A DNA stretch of 64,000 bases from Neoscytalidium dimidiatum (GCA_037367355.1 CM074701.1:2356001-2420000); one strand, 5' to 3'; counted from the first letter of the stretch, positions 1 to 11,266 are shown. Translations and numbers: made by a program. Notes: a model not told the origin generated them from the sequence alone.

Positions 1-428
1 TACTCGGGGACTACGAGGATGCACAGTTCGACCAGGTAAGGTACGACGATATGGACATGCTTGCTGTGATTGGCGTCGAGAATATCACGGAAGAGAGCTT
101 TGCGGACGATTCTCTCTCTTGCCGAATCTCGATCCGAATGGGCGATATATGCTCTCATGAGCTTACTGTCGTTTTCGGAGTGTTACTCACCGTGGGACTC
201 GTTACTGGGGCTAGCGTGATGGGTTGGAATGTTACCGGGCAACTCCTCTGCAATGTTCCCCCCGGCATTATTGAATCGTTTTTCACTATGATTCTAATTA
301 CGGGTCACAATATGGGGGAGGCTAAGAGAAGGATCGACTTTTCCAATCTGTACTTGCGGAGACTAAGGCTTATCTCGTACGTCGATTTAACCAACAAAGC
401 TGACCGAGCTATCGAGATCTGTGATTAG
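1..428 (+). CDS. Low-affinity iron permease (Fet4-type), 3' end only
   Basis: The frame is open from base 3 to a TAG at 426-428, about 141 residues, and the 5' part lies outside the window. The piece has two hydrophobic stretches. Between and after them is the hallmark end of the low-affinity iron permease family (PF04120): a LLCN-P-IIE segment followed by LITGHN and then the cytoplasmic YLRRLRLISY region. Family members are plasma-membrane transporters that take up Fe2+ and other divalent metals when the high-affinity system is off. I chose the reading frame because it is open to the window edge and carries all these motifs. The exact subfamily (iron or zinc) cannot be told from this fragment. 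Confidence 0.75.
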   Translation, partial: LGDYEDAQFDQVRYDDMDMLAVIGVENITEESFADDSLSCRISIRMGDICSHELTVVFGVLLTVGLVTGASVMGWNVTGQLLCNVPPGIIESFFTMILITGHNMGEAKRRIDFSNLYLRRLRLISYVDLTNKADRAIEICD

Positions 429-1139
429 TAAACACAAGAGTTCTACCAATATAGAGATATCTCAAAAGTTTTGATGGGCGATCAGTGCGCCTGAAAGGAT
501 GAGGACTGTTTTTTTTTTGTGTGTGTGAGGGAGCGTATCTAGCTATCGAATATAGAACGGAGTGGTACCAGACAACCGGCCTAGTCTTATCAGTGGAAGG
601 CAGCAGTAGGAAACAGTAGGCAACTATATGCGCAGACGCCCACATCTCGAGGAAGTCAAAAAGGTATATACTAATTAGTTCAGGCTTGCTAATCGTCAGG
701 TTCACGAGTCGGTTGATGAGTTGCCTGACGAATCATCAATAATTTGAATTCTTTACTCAATGAACTATCAAAAGGATGCTTTAATCGTACATATGAAAGA
801 TCCAGTAGGACGCGATGGGAGCTATCTTTTCACATTTTTGATCATTGAAGGAAGACTGAGCTTATCATAGGCCAATGATCTGACGTGCCAAGCCGAGGGT
901 AACCTCAAAGGGTGCAGATGCTGTCCCGGCAAGCCTCCAGCATGTATGGCGGACGAATGCAAGGCTGGATAAGGCAAGGGAAAGTGCACCGTCGAGAAGC
1001 TTGAGGGCTGCTCCTGCAGGTACTCGGTTGATGAATTCACGCCACTTATCAATCTCTATGGTCGGGCTCCACCAACCGAGTAAGAGGTCTTCTCCGCTGC
1101 TGCCCGTGCATTCATGTCAATTTGGGGAGCCAATCATAA
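429..1139. other. Intergenic stretch, no gene seen
   Basis: This holds the downstream side of the permease gene. I see only short open stretches without family motifs, codon structure or paired splice signals on either strand, and no tRNA-like folds. Confidence 0.5.
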
Positions 1140-2445
1140 CATTATCCCAGGTTATCCAGATGCAGTAACATCTACAGCAAGATCATGGTGCCTGCACGGG
1201 TGAGTCCCGGAATTCACCTCATTTAAGCTGGAACTTCGCACCGTCCTGAATCATTCATTTGGGTGGTGCAGCACCAAGGGCAAGTCGAGAGCCTAACAGT
1301 ACTGCCAGTGCGGTGACAACTACACGACGATATATTCGACCGCATCTGGCACAAACCCTTGTCCATTCAATCCCACTTCGACTGATGCACTCGTTAGTTG
1401 GTCGATGCCCACGACAGCGGCGTCCTGGACGATGACCACAGCAATGCATGCGGCGCCCACTATATCTGTCGATGCTCCGCCGTGTGGAGTGCGGGATTTG
1501 ATCCCCTGCCACCCCCACCGTACACCATGGCTCTGAGCCGCCATGGTATCGTCAAAGCGTGCCAATGTGAGTCCATCCACGATCATACGGAGTCGATGCC
1601 GCTCACAAACGTCATTTTAGCATTCTGCAAAGACCTCAGCAAGAAGGATGTCAAGAACGGCATCAGCGAAATATACGGACCCACCGGCGAGGACTACCAC
1701 GCCAATCAAAGAAAAAGCTATCAAATATCGTGCTCCACACCCGGTCCGATGAATCCTGCATTATCACGAAGGACCAGTGCCTCGACGGTTTTGCGGTATT
1801 GACGGACGGCTGCAGGATAAAATCCATGTTGAACTTGAAGAGGGCGAAAGCATCGCGCGCGGTTGCGCGCAGCTTGACCTCACTGGCTTGGGCGGCGCCA
1901 ACCAGTATAAGGTTCATTTCCGGCAGCGCGTTCACGCAGTTGATGGGAAAGCTTCAGGCTCTGAGCTCTTGTGAGTGCTAATCTTCCCTCTTCTTTCAAG
2001 TCCGTTCTGTACTTCGTCAGCCATCATTTCACAAGAGCAGAGCAGTAATAGATATGTTATTGATTCTGGATACTGGTGGACGATATATGGCTCCGATGAA
2101 AAGCAACTCGGCGGCCCGAGCTCGAATTATGATCACGGGAAAATTTCAGGACTTTTCCCCTATCCGCTGGTCGTAAGAGTCAAGGATCCGGAATCTACCG
2201 GCTTGACGAGGATGGATTTCCATTACGGTGCGGCCGGTAAGTAGAAATGATGGTATACGGGGACGTTCCAAGTGAAATATGGCGCTTACAACGCCAACAT
2301 GTACTTCTGTGATGATGTCGTCGACCAGAAGGGACCCGGGGCGTGGAGAGAGCTTGACGGTGGCGGCCATGAGAGAAAGTGTAACTGTTACTTCGCCGGG
2401 TGGAAAGATTCAGATGAGGTCTGGTACTGGGAATATAAGCAATGA
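1140..2445 (+). pseudogene. Decayed multi-exon secreted-protein gene with Cys-rich module
   Basis: Several protein-like pieces lie in order on the plus strand but do not join into one frame. From 1297 a Cys-x-Cys start (YCQCGDN) leads into a Thr/Ser/Pro linker. At 1567-1620 there is a convincing 54-bp intron (GTGAGT, CTCAC, TAG). It is followed in frame by an FC-KDLSKKD segment, then in another frame by DESC-ITKDQCLD-TDGC, a spacing that resembles the last Cys module of the neighbouring protein at 4181-8938. A further frame (about 1970-2445) has Trp/Tyr/Cys-rich sequence ending WEYKQ at 2443-2445, but is cut by TAG (2242-2244) and TGA (2248-2250). Frame changes plus two close stops suggest a broken paralogue of a secreted surface protein. 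A real gene with introns I misread is possible. Confidence 0.35.
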
Positions 2446-4107
2446 TTCATAAGTTGAAGCTGAGTACCTTGTTCGTATTGCTAAAACAGCTTGGCAAAGG
2501 AAAATTCGCTCAAAGATAAAATACCTTGGCGCTCTTCACGCGAGCGTCGTACCGTATAGAAGACCTTGCTTTCTAGAGAAACATGGATACATTGAGCGTA
2601 TTTCATTTTACACTATTGAGCAGCGTATTGGCTGTACAGCCCGGTTGAGCTTACCTAATCCCACCTGAACCCATAAATGGTTGCATAGTTTCGCTGAAAA
2701 TTGCTCCTCGAGTGGACGAGACACTCATCACATTTTAGACTGTACATTAGCGCCTGAAATAAATGTAAGATTACAGCTACCGCAGAGAGTTGCTTTGCAG
2801 TAGCGCAACTGGACATCACTGTTGTTCTCGGTGGCTGCACGGTACGGGCCGGAGTGGAATCCGTGTAGTGTAAGCAGCCAAAACGATAGGATCTATTATT
2901 GCGCACTTATCAAGATAATTCAGCTGGGCTAAAGGATAGATGTAGGGATTAAAGGCTAACCTCGCGAATTAGGAAGGAGCCACGGAGTTCACATGGTCGC
3001 CGCGTTCTTTGTGGGGGCATGCGAGAGGCCCCTTGTGGGCAAAACTACCAGGCGAGCTATGGTACTGCAGTAGAGTTGCTGCCATCTGTGCAGTGTCGGA
3101 GCGGACACAGCGGAGATACCTGGCTGGTAGGTGAAAGTGATGGAGCAAGGCAAGAGGTATGGATCAGAGTAAAGTACGATGGGTGCTGTGCCGGTAGATG
3201 CAGACGGGTAGAAGTGCACGGAGGATGACTAAGGCCGCACAGACCACCAGAGCCGAGTCCAAGAGAGCGGCTGCACCTGGCTCTCCCGCAACACCACAAC
3301 CCTCTCCTTCACTGCCACGAGTACAGCCCAGTCGGCGTTCTGCTGACGAATTATCGAAGCAATGTACACTCGTTTCCAGCGCCGGCTGGCTTGTTGGCGT
3401 TCAGAGGCCTCAGTACGCCGACCTCTGTCACGCTCATTCCTTCCGCCTTCCAGTTGGGCACCGGAATCTCTCCTATTCTGCACGTAAGGATTCCCAGCTA
3501 TCCGTATTTCCCTACTGGTGTCTTGCGGCCCTGAGGATTAAAGCGGCCCCCTTACCGTCGACAGCATGAACCAGCTCTTCGATTTTAGGGCTGCCAAATC
3601 CGAGAACAACCCAAGCCCAATGACAACCGCGCTGATGTCGACCATTACGTCGTGGATGTGTGGGGTGACTCAGCAGCGAAATCTTTTCGAAGATCCCAAA
3701 AGACGAATAATAGGCCCTTAGTCCAACGATAGATCCTGTGTTATACGTGTCTTCTTCAGCTAGGCCCGCTCATGTAAGATCATGTGATTCATCTCGACGT
3801 GCCACCCATCAAGGCCAAGCCAATCAAACTGTTCAATGCAGAACACTCAGGTCTCCTTCACAGATCAAGATGTGACTTCATATCCTTTGATTTATCAGGC
3901 CAAGCCAAATTGGAATCCTGATCAAATTACGATGGTCCAATCACCACTTTTGACCACCAGCTACCATGGAGCGAAGTCTAGTTCCGTGTATCGGAATCCG
4001 TGGTAAGTGCATGTGCACACCCCAGTCATTTAACTTTGAACTAATTGGTCCATGGCACAGGCAGTCTGCTTTGCAAAACTCGCCAGTCAGATCTAATCGT
4101 TGGAAAG
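2446..4107. other. Gene-poor stretch upstream of the mosaic protein gene
   Basis: No open frame here shows family motifs. Around 3200-3570 there are Ser/Thr-rich pieces in two plus-strand frames interrupted by stops, which may be further debris of the decayed locus to the left. I see nothing else I can support. Confidence 0.4.
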
Positions 4108-4114
4108 TATATAA
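4108..4114 (+). promoter_or_regulatory. Possible TATA box of the mosaic protein gene
   Basis: TATATAA lies 66 bp before the ATG at 4181. The spacing suits a highly expressed fungal gene with a short leader. The assignment rests on motif and position only. Confidence 0.35.
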
Positions 4115-4180
4115 CATGATGGGGATCCCTCCTGTGTTTCCCGACCACTCTCCCAGCGCCGCTCTGACCTAGCTATCAGG

Positions 4181-7100
4181 ATGCGATTCCACAGCTCCCT
4201 TGCGGTCTTGACCGCTTTAGGTCTCGGTGCTCCTTCCGGAGCGAATGTCACCTCCACGTCCGCGTCCACTGAGAGTGGCCTTGAAACCCACTCTTTGCTT
4301 CCCACCGCGACTCTCTCGGCCCACTTCGACGAATTTGTCTCTCCATACGAATTTGTCCCTCCCAGGAAAATTCCACCCATGGGGCCTTTTCATCATGATG
4401 ATGAACTCCCTCCTCTGCCTCCCCCCGACCCGCAGACAACAACCACTGTTACGATCCACTTCGCTATTCCGCATGCCCCTTCCCCGACTTCCACGACTCT
4501 GGCTACCACTATAACGAGTTTTTTCACCGTTTACCGTGGCTGGACTCCAATTCCCACGATTCTGGCTACCACTACAACGAAATTTTTCACCGTTTATCGT
4601 GACTGGACTCCAATTCCCACGACTTCGACGGCCGCACCTTCCGTAGCTTCTCAGACTTTGGAGGTGACCCTTTCGATCACAAGTTCGTCAAGCATCACCC
4701 CCACAACAGCTGCTTCCACTTCTGCCGCTACATCAGCTACCGCTACCCATTTCCCTTCGACGTCGACCACCAGCTCGGCCAATACCACCTCCTCGGTCAC
4801 CAGCTCAACGATGACGGCCAATATGACTTTTCCGGTCACCTCTTCTGCCGTGACGTCCAGTCTAACCTCGGTCACCACCTCAATGATGACGGCCAATCTA
4901 ACTTCCTCGGCCAGTCTAAACTCCTCGGTCACCATCTCAATGATGACAGCCAATCTGACCTCCTCGGTCACCACCTCAATAATGACGGCCAATCTGACTT
5001 CCTCGGTCACCCCTTCTGCCGTGACGGCCAATCTGACCTCCTCGGTCACCACCTCGACGGTGACGGCCAGTCCGACCTCCTCGATCACCACCTCGACGGT
5101 GACGGCCAGTCCGACCTCCTCGATCACCACCTCGACGGTGACGGCCAGTCCGACCTCCTCGGTCACCACCTCAACGATGACGGCCACGCCGACGGTGGAG
5201 CTTACACCACCTCTGATGCCCAACGTCCCGCCTTTCGAGATGACCAATTCCACCAAGCCCGCCTCGATGCTCGGGCTGCTCAAATACCTCAAGGACCCGC
5301 GCAACTCGACCCCGATGAACATGACGGGCATGGCGCCGCTGAAAGTCCAACGGCTACCCCCCGACGCTACCGAATGGTCGTACGTGGATCTCATGAAGAA
5401 CGAACAAGCCGCCAGGGTTTTGGCTAAAGACCAGTCCGACAAAGATGACAAAGATGACAACGACCACGACGACGACGACGACGACGACCACCACCACCAC
5501 CACCACCACAACAGCGCCATCGGATTCGGCCTGGGCCTGGGCCTCGGACTGGGCCTGCCCATCCTGGGCGGCGCCAACCTGGCGCTCGCCTATTCCATGC
5601 GCAGCGCGCGCGCCCTCGGGCTCAACGAGTTCAACGCGGTCCGGTCGCTCAACCTCCCGCAGATGCTGCGGACCGAGCAGCTCATCAGCGCCGCGCAGCG
5701 GTACGGCGTCCCGGACCTGTCGTCCGTGGCCGATCCTGTCGCCGCTGCGATGCAGTGGGCGAAGTCGATTCCGGAGAGTGCGATCGGAGGGGTTGGTGGT
5801 GGTGATGGTGGTGGAGGCGGAGGCGGAGGCGGAGGGAGGCAGTCTGATCCGGGGGAGGGCCCTTCGAATGGAGACAACCCTTCGAATCAGGACGACCCTT
5901 CGAATAGGGACGACTCCTCGAATAAGGATGACTCTTCGAATAAAGATGACCCTTCGAATAAGGATGACCCTTCGAATAAGGACGACTCTTCGAATCAAGA
6001 TGACTCTTCGAACAAGGATGACCCTTCGAATGATGACGACTCTTCGAATAAGGATGACCCTTCGAACAACGATGACCCTTCGAATGATGACGACCCCTCG
6101 AATAAAGACGACCCTTCGAATGAGAACGACTCTTCCAATAAGGACGACTCTTCCAATAAGGATGACCCTTCGACTGATGACGAACCCTCAAATAAGGACG
6201 ACCCTTCGAATGAGAACGACCCTTCGAACGAGCACGACTCCATGACTGAGTACGACTATTCGACTGAGGACGACCGTTGCCTTTCGTGCGGTCAGGATGG
6301 CGTTGCCGATACCGTGGTTGACTCACTGGCGGACGTCGCCTCAAACGTCGCGATTGATCCGGGCCAGCTAGAGGATGCTCCCGTGAATGAGGGAATAAGC
6401 ATCGAGGACGCCGCGATGCTACTGGATGCGCCGTATATGCCCAAATCTATTCGCCGCATCAGCGAGGGCCTCCGGCTTTCAGTAGCTGGCACGCACGATC
6501 GGTGGCCGCAGCTGGCACAGGGATTGCAGCAGATGGCCCAAGCGGCTGCCGCTCGTGGCACCGTGATCAATCCGGAAGCTGTCTCCGTCATGGATGAGAT
6601 CATCACCGTGTGCTCTCGTCCTTTTGCCCGTCAGCTCATGCTCACAGATCTCGCAGGAGTAGTGCACAGGACGGGCCTTAGGATGCCTACGCACTGGCTT
6701 GAAGAGACGTTCGAGAAAAGTGAATACGAGTCAGAACTCGTCGAAGTCGTGTGGAGAGCGGTGAAGCAAGTCCTAAAGGGGCGCGATACTTCCGTGTTGA
6801 AGAAGTATCGGAACATGGCCTACAAATACTCTGGGCAAAACTCTTGGCTGACGCCTCCAATAATGGGACAGGGAAGCAATGCCCGGAACATTCTCGACGT
6901 TTTGGACAAGTTGTACGAGCCGGCCACCACCGTCGCCATGGATCCCGACAGCTGGAACCCGGGCGGGAACGTATACTCCGACTTCGTCAACAACCCTACG
7001 ATAAATGGGATGACTGCCCCGGAAATGAACGACTTACCGGACTGGGGCTCCGAACCGGACCTCTGCGGCTCCCACAACGACCTACAAGGGACGGGGTTGA

Positions 7101-8938
7101 CCCGACTTGACCAGACGCTCGAGCGTATACGCCGCGAACGGCCAATGACAGCGAAAGAGTGGATGGACACATACAATATACGGCAGCCTCAACCCAAGCC
7201 AGAACCTGATCGCCAGCCCCGCGATTTCTGTGATCCAGCGGGCTGGGTCAGGAAATTCAGGCAGAAGATGCGGAAGTTGTCTAAGAAGCAGTCTCCGACC
7301 CTGGCGCCGCCCGCAGGCGCCAGCGCTACGGGTATTCCAGGACTGGATGCGCCTCCTGGACCAGATGCGCCTCCTGGATCGGATGGAATTCCTGGGTCGA
7401 ATGATGCGCCTGGTTCGAATGACGCGCCTGGTTCGAATGACGCGCCTGGGTCCAATGACGCGCCTGGGTCCAATGACGCGCCTGGATCAAATAACCCATC
7501 TGGATCGAATAACCCATCTGGATCGAATACCCCATCTGGATCGAATACTCCATCTGGATCGAATACCCCGTCTGAATCGAATGACGCATCTGGAGGAAAT
7601 GGACAGCCCGAAGCAACTGGTGGGCCTACAAACCCCAAGGATCACCAGGGCACGGGTTACAGCAGGCCACAAGCAACATGCGGGGCGCAGCAGTTCACAA
7701 ATCTAGCCGCAGAGTACAAGCATCCTCAGGTTGTTCTGGAACCGGGTTCAGCTACTGCAGGCATCACCGCTCTGCTGCGCGGAATGTTCCAGGACAACAC
7801 AACCGATGCCAACAAAGTCACAAAAGATGGCTTTCTTCTCCTCCGCGAGCCCATCGAAATAGATACCTTTTCGGACAGGGAGGTTCTCAAGCAGTTGACT
7901 TGGGTTCACATGGCACTGACGAACACGCCTGGCGACCCCAAGCTCACCGAGGCGCAGCTACAGCTAGATGACGCGATGCCCCTCCAGTACATCATCGAAG
8001 ACTGCAGCGCCAGCACGGGCGGACTCGATGCTCAGGGAATCATCGACATGCCCGACGGCCGGCGCTGGGGATTGTTCGCCACCGCGTGGTTGCCTGGGGA
8101 CGTGAAGATGCTGCATGAAGAGCCACAGGCTCAGTGCGGCATGGATCAGTTCCGGAGTGTCGCTGCGATGAAGGACCGGACTCAATTACCCCTCCCCGGA
8201 GATAAAGCTGTCTCGGGCCTTACCTATCTGCATAAGTTCTTTGACAACCGGGAGGATATGCCAATGGTTGACCTCGATGTTGTGCCAGGGGCCATGAGTG
8301 CGCGCATACCGATTCAGAGTGGCGATATCTTGTACGGATGGGTCAACATGCTCGTTTCCAATCCTCCAGGAAACGATATTGAGAGCGAGGAAAGCATCGT
8401 CAACATACCGGGCGATTACGGACCTCTGATGCAAATCGTAAACGACTGCGGCGGCTCCGGGGCCAGCGACGTGTCCGGCCGCATCGACGTGGGCGGCCGC
8501 CGCTACGCGCTGTACGGGACGGAGTTCACACAGCAGGACAACGACGCCCTGCTGGCGCCGTACGTCGACCGGCTGCTGATGGATAGTTACTCCGTCATAT
8601 GCTACGACAGCGGGCAGATGCTCCACCGCAAGCACCTTATCAAGTCTATCGATGGCTTCTGCGCAAATAATGCCGGCCAGACCATCCAGCCTGGCTACTA
8701 CATTAAGGAACAGACCTCTTACTTCAAGGGTATTGCCCGCATCTTCGTCCAGACAGGCATCGCCGTTCTGGACGACGGCCCTCCGTGGACCGTCAACGAG
8801 ATGTCGTGCAGAGAGAACCTCCGCGCCATCGTCGACAGTTGCGACACTACGAGCGAGGCACATAAGCAAGGCGGCCGCATGTTCAGGGACAACGTCGTCT
8901 TCCGGATTGACCCGCAGGCCTACAGGAGTAATGGATAG
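4181..8938 (+). CDS. Very large secreted repeat-rich mosaic protein (1585 aa)
   Basis: A single uninterrupted frame starting with a signal peptide (MRFHSSLAVLTALGLG) and ending TAG. In order it shows a Pro/Thr-rich N-terminus, a mucin-like Thr/Ser tract with a 13-residue repeat (about residues 200-337), an Asp7-His7 tract (about 430-443), a (GL)n-rich hydrophobic segment and Ala/Leu helix (about 447-500), a glycine run (about 545), 21 hexapeptide units of type PSN-x-DD (561-686), a mid domain with a CLSCG pair, then 11 hexapeptides of type PGSNDA (1071-1136). The C-terminus has two related modules (about 1165-1315 and 1320-1465), both starting CG-x-x-QF and ending DC...G-x-ID...GRR, and a final Cys-rich module (about 1470-1585). 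I recognise no catalytic family. It is likely exported to the cell wall or medium. The start is the first ATG, 66 bp after a TATA-like motif. Confidence 0.85.
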   Translation: MRFHSSLAVLTALGLGAPSGANVTSTSASTESGLETHSLLPTATLSAHFDEFVSPYEFVPPRKIPPMGPFHHDDELPPLPPPDPQTTTTVTIHFAIPHAPSPTSTTLATTITSFFTVYRGWTPIPTILATTTTKFFTVYRDWTPIPTTSTAAPSVASQTLEVTLSITSSSSITPTTAASTSAATSATATHFPSTSTTSSANTTSSVTSSTMTANMTFPVTSSAVTSSLTSVTTSMMTANLTSSASLNSSVTISMMTANLTSSVTTSIMTANLTSSVTPSAVTANLTSSVTTSTVTASPTSSITTSTVTASPTSSITTSTVTASPTSSVTTSTMTATPTVELTPPLMPNVPPFEMTNSTKPASMLGLLKYLKDPRNSTPMNMTGMAPLKVQRLPPDATEWSYVDLMKNEQAARVLAKDQSDKDDKDDNDHDDDDDDDHHHHHHHNSAIGFGLGLGLGLGLPILGGANLALAYSMRSARALGLNEFNAVRSLNLPQMLRTEQLISAAQRYGVPDLSSVADPVAAAMQWAKSIPESAIGGVGGGDGGGGGGGGGGRQSDPGEGPSNGDNPSNQDDPSNRDDSSNKDDSSNKDDPSNKDDPSNKDDSSNQDDSSNKDDPSNDDDSSNKDDPSNNDDPSNDDDPSNKDDPSNENDSSNKDDSSNKDDPSTDDEPSNKDDPSNENDPSNEHDSMTEYDYSTEDDRCLSCGQDGVADTVVDSLADVASNVAIDPGQLEDAPVNEGISIEDAAMLLDAPYMPKSIRRISEGLRLSVAGTHDRWPQLAQGLQQMAQAAAARGTVINPEAVSVMDEIITVCSRPFARQLMLTDLAGVVHRTGLRMPTHWLEETFEKSEYESELVEVVWRAVKQVLKGRDTSVLKKYRNMAYKYSGQNSWLTPPIMGQGSNARNILDVLDKLYEPATTVAMDPDSWNPGGNVYSDFVNNPTINGMTAPEMNDLPDWGSEPDLCGSHNDLQGTGLTRLDQTLERIRRERPMTAKEWMDTYNIRQPQPKPEPDRQPRDFCDPAGWVRKFRQKMRKLSKKQSPTLAPPAGASATGIPGLDAPPGPDAPPGSDGIPGSNDAPGSNDAPGSNDAPGSNDAPGSNDAPGSNNPSGSNNPSGSNTPSGSNTPSGSNTPSESNDASGGNGQPEATGGPTNPKDHQGTGYSRPQATCGAQQFTNLAAEYKHPQVVLEPGSATAGITALLRGMFQDNTTDANKVTKDGFLLLREPIEIDTFSDREVLKQLTWVHMALTNTPGDPKLTEAQLQLDDAMPLQYIIEDCSASTGGLDAQGIIDMPDGRRWGLFATAWLPGDVKMLHEEPQAQCGMDQFRSVAAMKDRTQLPLPGDKAVSGLTYLHKFFDNREDMPMVDLDVVPGAMSARIPIQSGDILYGWVNMLVSNPPGNDIESEESIVNIPGDYGPLMQIVNDCGGSGASDVSGRIDVGGRRYALYGTEFTQQDNDALLAPYVDRLLMDSYSVICYDSGQMLHRKHLIKSIDGFCANNAGQTIQPGYYIKEQTSYFKGIARIFVQTGIAVLDDGPPWTVNEMSCRENLRAIVDSCDTTSEAHKQGGRMFRDNVVFRIDPQAYRSNG
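5051..5167 (+). repeat. Three 39-bp tandem repeats in the Thr/Ser tract
   Basis: Three near-identical 39-bp units encode the 13-residue repeat TSTVTASPTSSIT inside the secreted mosaic protein. More diverged copies of the same period extend back to about 4790, so the tract grew by local duplication. Confidence 0.85.
5861..6238 (+). repeat. Twenty-one 18-bp tandem repeats (PSNxDD)
   Basis: The stretch is exactly 378 bp, 21 units of 18 bp with core CCTTCGAATAAGGATGAC. Each unit encodes six residues with a fixed Ser-Asn and an acidic pair. Because the unit is a multiple of three, several frames on both strands stay open across it; those are shadows. Confidence 0.9.
7391..7588 (+). repeat. Eleven 18-bp tandem repeats (PGSNDA)
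   Basis: The stretch is 198 bp, 11 units of 18 bp with core CCTGGTTCGAATGACGCG drifting to TCTGGATCGAATACCCCA. It encodes a second Ser-Asn hexapeptide array in the same secreted protein, separated from the first by about 1.1 kb of unique sequence. Confidence 0.9.
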
Positions 8939-11266
8939 GTGGTATCTACTCTTCGAGGTTTTCTTTTCCAACTACTGTTTACTCGTAAGCTCAGGCAGAG
9001 TGGCTGCTTGATGCTTTCGTTGATGCTTTGGGCTATGAACCATCTCGCCGCATTCACCACCGGGTCGGTTACTCAATTCGCAAGCATATATTTGTGCATG
9101 GATCACGTACTCGTGTACTACCTAGCTTCGTAAATATACCAATATATTTTTTTTAAAAAAAAAGAAAAAAAAAACAGGGCAGCGTAGGGTGGGAGCTGAG
9201 TGCTGGTGACAGCCGACAACTCTAAACTACATGTGCTACCTAAACGACGACTGCAAGAAAACAAAAATGTCGACGCCAAATTATCACGGCGCAGGAGAGA
9301 CGTCTGCCTGCCATCAACCAAACTCACTCCTTCACAGTATCAGGATCCCCACCTCAAGCTGAAATAATCTAGCACATTCGCGACTTTTGACTGATATCAG
9401 TCATCCCAGATTCAGGGCCCAAACTCCATAGATCCCCAATACCCGACCGTTTCAGATTTCATGGAAGAATATTACAGATGCTTTATAAGGCCCTCTCGTT
9501 CTTTACAACTTTATACACTCTCAATACCACCTCTGGCTGTGCCCCAACGTACCACAAATATCCACAAGGAGTCTCACAACCACCCTCTCAGCCGCTCTTG
9601 AAATCGATGCTGTCCCCACCCAACTCCCTCCATCTAGCACTATCTTTCCCAGCCGCTGCCACTCTCTACTACTACCACTACCACCACCACCACCATCTTA
9701 CCCACGGTCATTAAGGCCCCTTCGATTCCGCCGCTTCAACTCATCGTCAGACCCCGCATAGGCGCATTCCATGGACGTAATGACTGTGATATGCCCTAAT
9801 AAGAGATACCTAAGGATTCGTACGCGGTGCATGCGGATTCCTTCCAACATGTCTTTGCGGTGGAGGGGCGTGAGATTGATGCATCGCCTCGTGGGGTTGC
9901 TAGTGTGGAGGTGAGGATGGCTTAGGCGAGAGTGAAAAGATCCGCAAGAGAGTCGCCGTTGCGTATGGTTTTTCAGATATGGGGAGGAAGGCATAGAGGA
10001 CTAAAGATCTGGGACGCGTGAATACGGATGGGGATCACAGGTACGGTGAGATGGGAATATGGATTGGCTGTGGAGAGATATTGAGGGCTGCGGTGGGACA
10101 GTATGGGGGAGACTGATGAGGTCATTTTGAGAGACTATATTATGGATTACCCACTGCAGCACCTGGCTCAATCTGCCCTAGTCGTTGAAGAAGACACGTA
10201 TGTGCTGATATAATGTACCGTAACGTGAAGTTCTCCACCCTCTGCATTTCAATGCAGGCAACCAGCGGAATGAGGAGCGATAGTTGAGATGATTAAAGAA
10301 GGACATTAATGTAAAGTAACATGATGAGTGTGTCGAGAGAACGACAAGAGCGAAATGCAGCCATTTCGCGGCCGAAAGCTAATACCAACAACATTGCGGC
10401 GTAAGTGCTTGTTATCGCATCACTATTGCTGTGCCGCATCCTTCACTCGAGAAAGCCTAAAAATATGGCGGTCTGATTGGGCGTTGGACCAACGGAGTTG
10501 AAGACCTATCCGTCGGGGTGGAGGTCGCGCGGCTAGGCAGCGCGCTCGCACACCTAGAACTAGGCAGCGGGAGAGCCAAACGCAAAGCATTATCGCGAAA
10601 GAAACGAAGAATTCAAAAGGCGAGAGTTTTTGAGAGGCACTGGAACTCGTCTTGGCATGATGAAGTTCAGAGTATTTCTGTGGCGTCTCCGGATAGAATG
10701 CTGAGGAGCGCTGTGTTCGAAAGCGCGTCCGAAAGATTGCGACGCGTGCGGGGATCGGCGGCTGCGTCCTCCAATGCGTGCGCGCAGAGGAAGGGATCTG
10801 CCAGGGTGTGAGGACGTCAAATGAGCATCAGCTGGGTGATCAGGAAGTGCGGCTTTATATCTCCTTGAGCTCATGAAGCCTTAGCTGCGTGAGCTCGAAC
10901 TCGTGCAAGACCGAGCATACGCTATGCGTTTCACAGGCCGGGAAGCCTCTGCGCCAGACCTCAGATAGGCTCGGATTCCGGGATCCGTCCGCGGCAGAGC
11001 GAATTCTTGACGCAAGGACGAAGCTGTGCCGCACGTGCCGGACGGCTGTACCGGCACGTACTAACCGCAACCAGCCGCGAGTACGCAATGCTCGTAAGGC
11101 CGACCCAGCGCCGTACAACGGTAAAGGCCCGCCATTTGCACCTTGCTGCGTAATTGGCAGCCGTCTCCTCTGAGCCCCGTACAGACATGTACCTTCAGAA
11201 CTTGGAACGCGCGGCTCACCCCATCCAAAGACCTTTGCTGCTCTTCGAGACTTCGAGCAGGAAACC
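8939..11266. other. Gene-poor region, 2.3 kb
   Basis: This contains the 3' flank of the mosaic protein and the 5' flank of the GT25 gene. There are A/T homopolymers near 9146-9175 and a short CAC run near 9678. Longer open frames (about 10518-11268) are on both strands in GC-richer DNA and have Arg/Ser-rich, non-protein-like composition. No RNA gene was recognised. Confidence 0.45.

Noticed and set aside
5354..6344. Long open frames on both strands across the repeat part of the mosaic protein
   Set aside because: The 18-bp unit is a multiple of three, so any frame without a stop in one unit stays open; translations are monotonous and the main frame is the one with a signal peptide and unique domains.
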